Assembly (NCBI GenBank): GCA_045118155.1
Contig: JBGUXS010000031.1
Location: forward strand, 1 to 6,917
DNA from: JBGUXS01 sp045118155
GTDB taxonomy: Bacteria > Pseudomonadota > Alphaproteobacteria > CAAHEQ01 > UBA3637
Direction of reading: 5' to 3'
Length of the DNA stretch: 6,917 nucleotides
Position numbers and translations under genes: made by a program. Of this stretch, positions 1-5,537 are shown piece after piece. Positions within the stretch are counted from its first letter, which is position 1. The number at the start of each line of letters is the position of its first letter. The notes beneath the pieces were generated by a model. It worked only from the letters and a program-made list of their open reading frames with translations, did not search any database and was not told where the DNA came from.

Positions 1-810
1 GAAGAAGGGGATGATGCCGCTTTTTATACGGAAGAAACCGGCCTTTCCACCCCGTTTTCCCCGATGAACGAAGAAATGCCCCCTATGAAATCTAACCGCT
101 TTCATTTTATTATGTTGGGGCTTTTCGTGGTTATTTTGGGGTCATTGTTGGTGGTTATCTTGCTGTTTTCCAAAAAGTCCCAAACCAATGAAACAATTGT
201 GATTATGGATACAAATGAACCGGTGAAAACCGTTCCCGCCCCCGAAGAACAAGGGGGGGAATATATCCCAAACCAAGATAAAATGGTCTATGACCGCATC
301 CGGTCGGAAGATATTAATACCAAAGTGGAAACCATGTTCCCCGAAATAGAACAACCTATGTTGCCGGTGGCGACAAAGAAGACACCGGATCAAGATTTTG
401 TGGCATTAGAGGAAGTAAAACCCGTTAACCCCTTAAATACTCAAGAACTTGAAGAAAAGGATATGTTACCTGCCCCGGTGGTGGTCAAGGAACAAGCAGC
501 CCCTAAAACAGAAAGTTTGCCCTTGGTGGTGGCTGACCCCCAAGAACAACAAGGAACCCAAATAAAAGGGTGGACGGTGCAATTGATGTCTACACCGGAA
601 AAAGCCAAAGCCGAAGCAGGGTATAAAACGTTGGTGAGCAAACATAAAACGTTCCTTGCGGGATTACCCCATCAAGTGATTGAAGCCAATATCCCAAATA
701 AAGGCACGTTCTATCGGGTGCGTTTTGGGGATTTTAAAACAAGGGATGAAGCGCTGGCCTTGTGTAAAAAGCTAAAAGCCCGCCATCAAGATTGTATTCC
801 GGCAAAATAA
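1..810 (+). CDS. SPOR-domain membrane protein, 5' end outside the window
   Basis: The reading frame is open from the first base. Its first ATG in the window is at 64, but neither that codon nor the ATGs at 79 and 88 has a Shine-Dalgarno, and the preceding codons give an acidic stretch (EEGDDAAFYTEE), so the gene very likely begins upstream. Counting from the ATG at 64, a hydrophobic helix spans about residues 13-35 (FHFIMLGLFVVILGSLL...), followed by a long Pro/Glu/Gln-rich linker (about 36-166) and a C-terminal SPOR domain (about 169-246: GWTVQLMS, then FYRVRFGDFKTRDEALALCKKLK). This is the layout of a type II inner-membrane protein with a periplasmic SPOR domain; SPOR domains bind denuded septal peptidoglycan. 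The closing CKKLKARHQDC element resembles alphaproteobacterial SPOR proteins that often sit near argS, nagZ and scpAB. The stop codon overlaps the start of the next gene. The domain call is firm; the exact role is not known. Confidence 0.85.
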   Translation, partial: EEGDDAAFYTEETGLSTPFSPMNEEMPPMKSNRFHFIMLGLFVVILGSLLVVILLFSKKSQTNETIVIMDTNEPVKTVPAPEEQGGEYIPNQDKMVYDRIRSEDINTKVETMFPEIEQPMLPVATKKTPDQDFVALEEVKPVNPLNTQELEEKDMLPAPVVVKEQAAPKTESLPLVVADPQEQQGTQIKGWTVQLMSTPEKAKAEAGYKTLVSKHKTFLAGLPHQVIEANIPNKGTFYRVRFGDFKTRDEALALCKKLKARHQDCIPAK

Positions 811-1457
811 TGGGATATCAACTGACAACGTGGATAGTGCCCGTCTTACTGTGCGTGATCTTTCATGAATTGGCGCATGGGTATGTTGCCTACCTGCTAG
901 GGGATAAAACGGCTTATCGGGCAGGGAGATTAAGCTGGGATCCCAAAGTGCATGTAGATCCTATTGGAACGATTTTATTGCCTGTGTTGCTGTTTTTATC
1001 GGGATCACATATGCTGTTTGGATGGGCAAAACCCGTACCAGTCAATCCCGTGTATTTTAAACATCCACGCCGGGGAATGGGATTGGTTGCCTTGGCGGGG
1101 CCCGTGGCAAATATCCTGTTGGCCCTTGTCGTGGCGTGGGGGGCTAAAGGGGTCTTTCTGTTGTTCCCAAATGGCTTTCCAATGGCCGATTGGGTTATAG
1201 AAAATGTGAAAAATTTAGTACAATTGTCTTTCGTTTTGGCGGCGTTTAATTTGGTGCCGATTTTACCTTTGGATGGGGGGAGAGTCCTGGTTGGTATTTT
1301 GCCGAAAAAATGGGCGTGGTATTATCAACAAACAGAACGTTATGGCCTGTGGGTATTGATAGGAGTTTTGTTCCTTTTGCCCCTTGTCGGGATTGATTTG
1401 TTTGGGGCGTTTATGCGCCTTTTGTATCCGGTATTTTATTTTCTGTTAGGATTGTAA
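810..1457 (+). CDS. Site-2 protease-type M50 zinc metalloprotease, multi-pass membrane protein
   Basis: A 215-residue polytopic membrane protein that fits the compact M50 family of intramembrane zinc metalloproteases, usually about 200-230 residues. The zinc-binding helix HELAH is at residues 19-23 (E20 catalytic). The second signature reads NLVPILPLDGG at 147-157, with D155 as the expected third zinc ligand. The conserved GWAKPVPVNP segment lies at 71-80, and four to six hydrophobic helices surround these motifs. No PDZ domain is present, so this is not RseP; substrates of this short subfamily are unknown. The ATG at 810 is chosen because it overlaps the preceding TAA stop by one base (TAATG), which implies translational coupling; a TTG at 792 would add only six residues. 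No Shine-Dalgarno is seen, consistent with coupling. The 3' end overlaps the convergent methyltransferase gene by 12 bases. Confidence 0.92.
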   Translation: MGYQLTTWIVPVLLCVIFHELAHGYVAYLLGDKTAYRAGRLSWDPKVHVDPIGTILLPVLLFLSGSHMLFGWAKPVPVNPVYFKHPRRGMGLVALAGPVANILLALVVAWGAKGVFLLFPNGFPMADWVIENVKNLVQLSFVLAAFNLVPILPLDGGRVLVGILPKKWAWYYQQTERYGLWVLIGVLFLLPLVGIDLFGAFMRLLYPVFYFLLGL

Positions 1458-2192
1458 ATCGTATAGGGCGCCCCCAAGACGCATAACGGTTTCGGCTTGA
1501 TGGGTACGTTCCCCTGTTTTCGTGTGCAAGATAATCGCAGGATGTAAGGTCAGGGGTTGACGCGATCCTAATGTCCCCCCAATGATAAAACGGGTGGCGG
1601 GTCTATCGGCTTTTGTATAAATCGGCCAAATTTGAATGTCCCCAAGACGTGGGGATAAAAACGTTAGGATGTCTGGCAAAACTTGGGGCCGATGAATCAT
1701 ATAGAATGTGCCTTTGGGGGCCAGGTGACGTACACAAAAGCCCAACCAATCCTTTAGGTCAAATGTTTGCTGACAGGCCGCGGCCGCCCCTGGATGTGCC
1801 CGGGCCGGCGTTTCATCATAAAAGGGGGGATTGGTACAAACGCACGAAAATTGCCGTCCTTTTAATTCAGGAATTGGTTTTAAAATATCCCCCGTGATGA
1901 CATCGCCAGTGATGCCGTTTTTTTGATAATTTTCTTGGGCCAAAGCGACTAAATCCGGTTGTATGTCAATGCCGGTTAAGGTTAAGTTAGGAAAACGGGG
2001 AGCTAAACATAAGCCTACAGCCCCAACGCCACAGCCCACATCCAAAACTGTGTAGGGGGCTTTTAGATGAATAGCCGCAGCCAACAACACCGCATCTGTG
2101 CCCGCCCGATAACCTTCTTTGGGTTGAATGAGGGCCACTTTGCCCCCCAAAAAGGCATCGGTGGTGGTCTTAAGCAAAATAGTCTTTGACAT
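1446..2192 (-). CDS. trmN6: tRNA1(Val) (adenine(37)-N6)-methyltransferase (TrmN6/YfiC family)
   Basis: A 248-residue class I SAM-dependent methyltransferase. The lead-in GYRAGTDAVLLAAA (28-40) is characteristic of the TrmN6/YfiC family. Motif I is LDVGCGVGAVG (50-60), an acidic residue after strand 2 is in GID (74-76), and the catalytic NPPF of N6-adenine methyltransferases is at 121-124. The C-terminal half has RPATRFII and HTKTGERTHQAETVMRLGGALY, as in alphaproteobacterial members. The E. coli enzyme makes m6A37 in tRNA1(Val); here the exact tRNA target is inferred from the family, and a different N6-adenine substrate cannot be excluded. The ATG at 2192 is the first ATG; an upstream TTG at 2216 would add eight residues. 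The start lies inside the last 23 bases of glyS, so the two are probably cotranscribed and coupled. Only a weak GGAT-like ribosome site is visible before the start. Confidence 0.85.
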   Translation of the reverse strand: MSKTILLKTTTDAFLGGKVALIQPKEGYRAGTDAVLLAAAIHLKAPYTVLDVGCGVGAVGLCLAPRFPNLTLTGIDIQPDLVALAQENYQKNGITGDVITGDILKPIPELKGRQFSCVCTNPPFYDETPARAHPGAAAACQQTFDLKDWLGFCVRHLAPKGTFYMIHRPQVLPDILTFLSPRLGDIQIWPIYTKADRPATRFIIGGTLGSRQPLTLHPAIILHTKTGERTHQAETVMRLGGALYDLQS

Positions 2193-3528
2193 ATTGTGCC
2201 AAATCCGATACAGCAACCCGTGTTTGAGCCATGGTGTCCCGATCCCGAATCGTCACAGTGGCGGGTTCTTTTTCAATGCTTTCAAAGTCCACGGTTACGC
2301 AAATTGGGGTGCCAACTTCATCATGCCGACGATAAGATTTCCCAATGTTTCCGGAATCTTCCAACATGATCCGGCCAACCCCTGTTTTCATTAGGTCCGC
2401 TTTGATTTTCTTCGCCATGTCCATAATCCCAGCATGATTGCGCTTTAAGGGAATGACCGCCACTTTTATCGGGGACAGGTGCTTTTTCAATTTTAGCACA
2501 ATCCGCGTTTCGCCACTGGGCAAGGTTTCTTCGGTATAAGCATCCATTAACAAGGCCGTGAATACCCGATCTAACCCCGCCGCCGTTTCAATCACAAACG
2601 GGATGAACGTGGTGCCGTCGGATACGTCTGTGTAAGAAAATTTCACCGTGGAATCGGTGTTTTTCATGACCTTGGCTTGAATATTAAAATCTTCTTGATT
2701 TTTGGTGTGTGACCCCAGGTCAAAATCTTGCCGGTTATGAATGCCTTCCACTTCGTCAAAGCCCCAGGGGAATTCGTATTCTATATCGGTGGCGGCTTTG
2801 GCGTAGTGCGCCAGTTGTTCATGATCGTGAAAACGCAATTTTTCGGCCGGAATCCCTTGGGCAATCCACCAGTTTAGACGATTTTTCTTCCAAGTTTCAA
2901 ACCACCCCTCATCAGTGCCAGGTTTCACAAAGAATTGCATTTCGGCTTGTTCAAATTCCCGTTCCCGGAACAAGAAGTTCCGCGGGGTAATTTCATTTCT
3001 AAACGATTTCCCGTGCTGAGCAATCCCAAAGGGAATTTTCCGCGCCGTGGTATCCACAACGTTGCGGAAGTTCAAATAAGTGCCTTGTGCCGTTTCTGGC
3101 CGTAAATAAGCAAAGCTAGACCCGTCATCCACAGGGCCAATGTTCGTCTTCATCATCAGCATAAACGGCCGGGGAGGGGTTAAATCCGTACTACCACAAT
3201 AGGGGCATTTGCCGTCCTTGATATGATCGGCCCGCATCCGGTTTTTACATTTACGACAATCGGTTAACGGATCTGAAAAGCTGCCTTCATGACCGGAATA
3301 TTTCCAAATAAGGGGATGAGAAATGTGGGCACATTCAAGCCCTTCCACGTCATCCCGATCATAAATCATGGCTTTCCACCAACTGGCACGGATGTTTTTC
3401 TTTAGTTCCACCCCCAAGGGCCCGAAATCCCAAGTCCCTTTTAAACCCCCATAGGCATCAGATCCTGGAAACACAAACCCCCGACGTTTACATAACGCCA
3501 CAATTTCATCCATAGTTTTGGCGGACAT
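2170..3528 (-). CDS. glyS: Glycyl-tRNA synthetase, single-chain (alpha2, eukaryote/archaea-like) type
   Basis: A complete 452-residue class II aminoacyl-tRNA synthetase that charges tRNA-Gly in the cytoplasm. The N-terminal signature YGGLKGTWDFGPLGVELK (26-43) and WKYSGH (75-80) are those of the homodimeric GlyRS. A zinc-site pair, CRKC (91-94) and CPYC (108-111), follows. RPETAQG is at 143-149, motif 2 reads FRNEI...FREREFEQAEMQFF (176-200), and motif 3 contains GLDRV (318-322). The anticodon-binding domain covers about 353-452. Length is typical for compact bacterial members. This is not the GlyQ/GlyS alpha2beta2 enzyme usual in proteobacteria. The ATG at 3528 is set by a perfect AAGGAG eight bases upstream (plus-strand 3537-3542). 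A strong sigma70-like promoter precedes it; the gene probably leads an operon with the overlapping trmN6. Confidence 0.97.
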   Translation of the reverse strand: MSAKTMDEIVALCKRRGFVFPGSDAYGGLKGTWDFGPLGVELKKNIRASWWKAMIYDRDDVEGLECAHISHPLIWKYSGHEGSFSDPLTDCRKCKNRMRADHIKDGKCPYCGSTDLTPPRPFMLMMKTNIGPVDDGSSFAYLRPETAQGTYLNFRNVVDTTARKIPFGIAQHGKSFRNEITPRNFLFREREFEQAEMQFFVKPGTDEGWFETWKKNRLNWWIAQGIPAEKLRFHDHEQLAHYAKAATDIEYEFPWGFDEVEGIHNRQDFDLGSHTKNQEDFNIQAKVMKNTDSTVKFSYTDVSDGTTFIPFVIETAAGLDRVFTALLMDAYTEETLPSGETRIVLKLKKHLSPIKVAVIPLKRNHAGIMDMAKKIKADLMKTGVGRIMLEDSGNIGKSYRRHDEVGTPICVTVDFESIEKEPATVTIRDRDTMAQTRVAVSDLAQYVKDYFA

Positions 3529-3536
3529 AAGAAAAA

Positions 3537-3542
3537 CTCCTT
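3537..3542 (-). promoter_or_regulatory. Shine-Dalgarno of glyS
   Basis: On the minus strand this reads AAGGAG, eight bases before the glyS ATG at 3528. It is the strongest ribosome-binding site in the window and fixes the glyS start. Confidence 0.85.
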
Positions 3543-3573
3543 GTTAAAAATAATTTTTCAAAAAAAACGCTTT

Positions 3574-3603
3574 ATTATACGGTCAAATCCCCCCACAAGT
3601 CAA
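3574..3603 (-). promoter_or_regulatory. Sigma70-like promoter of glyS(-trmN6)
   Basis: On the minus strand the -35 box is TTGACT (plus-strand 3598-3603), the spacer is 18 bases, and the -10 box is a perfect TATAAT (plus-strand 3574-3579). Transcription would start near 3567, giving a leader of about 40 bases that carries the AAGGAG site. That is too short for a T-box. The -35 box lies within one arm of the perfect inverted repeat at 3599-3621. Confidence 0.65.
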
Positions 3604-3621
3604 GGGATTTTATCCCTTGAC
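3599..3621. repeat. Perfect inverted repeat (10-bp arms, 3-base loop), possible hairpin terminator or operator
   Basis: The arms are GTCAAGGGAT and ATCCCTTGAC around a TTT loop. It lies 28 bases beyond the stop of the unknown minus-strand gene and overlaps the -35 box of the glyS promoter. As RNA it would form a stable stem. On the plus strand it is followed by CCCCA and then T6CTTT, which resembles a terminator tail, yet no plus-strand gene ends here. On the minus strand, the direction of the genes, no T tract follows. It may end the upstream minus-strand message without a U tract, block antisense transcription, or be a regulator site; the sequence alone does not decide. Confidence 0.6.
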
Positions 3622-3649
3622 CCCCATTTTTTCTTTAAAGAGATAAAGG

Positions 3650-4600
3650 CTATTTTGTAGGTGCCTGTGCCTTGTGGTCGGTAGTCCTTGCCCGTACAGC
3701 CACCTTGGGAAGCCGTTTTTCAGCTTCGTCAAAAACAGCATTTAATCCCGGCCGTTTAGGATCTTTTAAAATACGGTACGGAACCTTTTGTTTACGAATC
3801 CTTTGTAAAACGTCAATGACTTTTTGTGTCATCGCCGTAGGGGTTGGGATAGGCCCCGTGAGAACAATATCCGATAAATTAAAGACATATTCCCCATTCT
3901 TACGGGTAACACAGGAAGCAAACGTTGAACGGCTGGCACACGTATGGGCAAAAAGGGATTTGACTTTCCCCGTTTCAGGGTCTTGAATACGGCCGTGAAT
4001 CAAGGGGTTGCAAGCACACGCTTCCCACAGCATTTGTTTGTCTTGATCCGAAGGGGGGGAGGAAAAATAGATAAACGCAGGTTGTTCTGTTTTGGAAAGT
4101 GTCCCTTTGTAAACAACTTTAGAAAAGACCCCTGGATCTATTTGAAAATTAACTGGTGCCCCCATATCGGCAATTTCTAACACAGGTTTGTTTTTGGTTT
4201 TTCCACCAGTTAAAATGACCCCTTTTACTTTAATCCCCTGTTCTTTGTAAATGGTTAGGTAAGGGGCATCCTGTATCCCGTCCACTTGGCAAAAACCATT
4301 GGTATTTAGAATTAAGGTTTGATTTTCCCCAGGGATGGTTTGGGCCTGCGTTTTGTTCCCGTGAACCGTGGTTGTTAAGTGGATAGGGGGAACGGTTGGA
4401 TTTTGTCCTGGAACATAAATCCGGCACACCGCCTTGGGGGTGTTTTGAGGCTTAGCATGTTTTTGGGCATTCTTATGCGCTTTTTTTTCGGCATTTTGTT
4501 GTTCAAATTTTTCCATAGCCTCACGCAAGGCCCTGTCAACAATCTCATCTAATTTTCGTTCTCGTTCTGCTGGACTTAACTTATCCAAATCGTCTGTCAT
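3650..4600 (-). CDS. Unrecognised cysteine-containing protein of 316 residues
   Basis: I do not recognise this family. Residues 1-40 are charged and probably helical (LSPAERERKLDEIVDRALREAMEKF), followed by a basic His/Lys/Asn linker (about 39-55, KKAHKNAQKHAKPQN). Residues 57-250 look rich in beta strands and hold all six cysteines: C59, C104, C195, C197, C221 and C230. The CAC pair plus C221 and C230 could form a metal site or disulphides. A charged helical C-terminal part (256-316) ends with a basic tail. No signal peptide or membrane segment is seen, so it is probably cytoplasmic. The start at 4600 is chosen because GGAGG lies five bases upstream; the frame is also open back to a TTG at 4657, which abuts the cca stop codon in the same frame. 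It follows cca and precedes glyS, so a role in RNA handling is possible but only by association. Confidence 0.75.
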   Translation of the reverse strand: MTDDLDKLSPAERERKLDEIVDRALREAMEKFEQQNAEKKAHKNAQKHAKPQNTPKAVCRIYVPGQNPTVPPIHLTTTVHGNKTQAQTIPGENQTLILNTNGFCQVDGIQDAPYLTIYKEQGIKVKGVILTGGKTKNKPVLEIADMGAPVNFQIDPGVFSKVVYKGTLSKTEQPAFIYFSSPPSDQDKQMLWEACACNPLIHGRIQDPETGKVKSLFAHTCASRSTFASCVTRKNGEYVFNLSDIVLTGPIPTPTAMTQKVIDVLQRIRKQKVPYRILKDPKRPGLNAVFDEAEKRLPKVAVRARTTDHKAQAPTK

Positions 4601-4605
4601 TGTAT

Positions 4606-4610
4606 CCTCC
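4606..4610 (-). promoter_or_regulatory. Shine-Dalgarno deciding the start of the unknown gene
   Basis: On the minus strand this is GGAGG, five bases before the ATG at 4600. The other in-frame options, an ATG at 4612 that contains part of this site and a TTG at 4657, have no such motif, so 4600 is preferred. Confidence 0.7.
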
Positions 4611-4628
4611 ATTAAAGAAATTTTTGGA

Positions 4629-4657
4629 ACGGTAGGCGTTTTTATGGGGGTTGTCAA
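4629..4657 (-). promoter_or_regulatory. Possible promoter for the unknown gene just after cca
   Basis: On the minus strand a perfect TTGACA (plus-strand 4652-4657) directly follows the cca TAG stop. A 17-base spacer leads to TACCGT (4629-4634), which keeps the T, A and final T of the -10 consensus. Transcription would start near 4622 and give a leader of about 22 bases containing the GGAGG site. The -35 box is good and the -10 weak, so the gene may be read both from here and from cca. Confidence 0.4.
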
Positions 4658-5479
4658 CTAAATTTGTTTCAGAATCTTTTTTTCCGCCCGCGTTAGGGGA
4701 AAAGGTAATGGATCTTGGGTTAACAGGGCCCCCCGTAAAACGACCGGCAAATCAGGATCTTGGGTGAGGGCTTTTTTGAGGGGAGATAACCTAGCCCCCG
4801 GAATCAAGGCATCCAATACCCGAGTTTTATCCATTAGTGCTAGGGTTTCAAGAACCTTTGGGGCCCCTAGGATTTTAAAAAACTCGGCTTTTTTACGTTC
4901 TTGGGATAGGGGGATTAGCCCGTCTTTATAACGGGTGCATGCCTCTAGCGCCTTTGGGTCTGGTTCTGTTTTCCCATACAAGGCCCAAAACCGAAAAAAA
5001 CGCAAAATACGTAAAAAATCTTCTTGAATACGTTGCGCAGGGTCCCCAATAAAACGAATGGTTCTGGTTTCTAAATCACTAAAGCCCCCCGTATAATCAT
5101 AAATGACTTGGTGTTCATCCACCGATAGGGCGTTGATGGTAAAATCCCGCCGGAAAGCATCTTGTTTATAAGAATCAATGAACTGCACATCCGTGGTCCG
5201 GCCTTTGGGATCAATGTCTTGACGTAAGGTTGTGATTTGATAGGTGTGATTAGGGAAAATGGCCGTCAGCGTGCCATAAGCGATGGCGTTATCTAAAACC
5301 CGGATGCCTGCCTTTTCTAACAGGGTTTTGCCCTGATCTGGGGGCAACGGCGTGCATAGGTCTATGTCCGAAAAGGGATGGTTTAACAACGAATCCCGTA
5401 CACAGCCCCCTACCAGACGAATCTGACCGTCAAAAAGGGTAAAAAGTGTGCAAATGTCGGGTGTAAAAAGATGAAACAT
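4658..5479 (-). CDS. cca: CCA-adding tRNA nucleotidyltransferase, short form lacking the C-terminal tail
   Basis: A 273-residue class II nucleotidyltransferase of the poly(A) polymerase/CCA enzyme family, which adds or repairs the 3' CCA of tRNA. The head domain has RLVGGCVRDSLL (21-32) and the metal-binding DID (38-40). Motif B is RRDFTINAL (110-118), followed by DYTGG (128-132). The neck has EDFLRILRFFRF (153-164), matching the EDxxRxLR base-selection motif, and SQERKKAEFFKIL (192-204) resembles motif E. Alphaproteobacterial homologues are usually about 380-420 residues; this one stops after LTRAEKKILKQI, roughly where the tail region would begin. The catalytic head, neck and body are present, so activity is likely but tRNA binding may differ. 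A poly(A) polymerase role cannot be excluded by motifs alone. The ATG at 5479 has only AAGGGT immediately before it, consistent with a leaderless message. Confidence 0.9.
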   Translation of the reverse strand: MFHLFTPDICTLFTLFDGQIRLVGGCVRDSLLNHPFSDIDLCTPLPPDQGKTLLEKAGIRVLDNAIAYGTLTAIFPNHTYQITTLRQDIDPKGRTTDVQFIDSYKQDAFRRDFTINALSVDEHQVIYDYTGGFSDLETRTIRFIGDPAQRIQEDFLRILRFFRFWALYGKTEPDPKALEACTRYKDGLIPLSQERKKAEFFKILGAPKVLETLALMDKTRVLDALIPGARLSPLKKALTQDPDLPVVLRGALLTQDPLPFPLTRAEKKILKQI

Positions 5480-5485
5480 ACCCTT

Positions 5486-5513
5486 GTTATAACATTATTT
5501 TATTGCAAGGCAA
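5486..5513 (-). promoter_or_regulatory. Candidate leaderless promoter of cca
   Basis: On the minus strand -35 TTGCCT (plus-strand 5508-5513), a 16-base spacer and -10 TATAAC (5486-5491) stand six bases before the cca ATG at 5479. Transcription would begin at or next to the start codon. The -10 lies within the perfect 10-base palindrome TGTTATAACA (5485-5494). The region is AT-rich, so chance matches are possible. Confidence 0.45.
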
Positions 5514-5530
5514 GAAAAAAAAGATACAAT
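5503..5530 (+). promoter_or_regulatory. Candidate leaderless promoter of rnd
   Basis: The -35 is TTGCAA (5503-5508), the spacer 16 bases and the -10 TACAAT (5525-5530). The expected start of transcription, about seven bases later, is the A of the ATG at 5538. The -35 shares one base with the cca -35 on the other strand; together they form the hyphenated palindrome TTGC-AAG-GCAA (5503-5513). No Shine-Dalgarno is present before any rnd start candidate, which agrees with a leaderless message. Confidence 0.45.
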
Positions 5531-5537
5531 GATCTTT

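Noticed and set aside
142..641. Minus-strand open frames antisense to the SPOR gene
   Set aside because: They have low-complexity or odd composition, no ribosome-binding sites and no recognisable domains, while the opposite strand encodes a clear membrane segment and SPOR domain.
1613..2394. Plus-strand open frames opposite trmN6 and glyS
   Set aside because: They are antisense to genes with strong family motifs and show no plausible protein features.
3529..3649. T-box or other riboswitch in front of glyS
   Set aside because: The predicted leader is only about 40 bases and has no T-box consensus or specifier stem; only a promoter, a Shine-Dalgarno and one inverted repeat can be supported.
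4658..5479. Frameshifted or broken cca gene
   Set aside because: The catalytic motifs are in one uninterrupted frame and I saw no leftover tail sequence in other frames downstream, so a short intact gene is more likely than a pseudogene.
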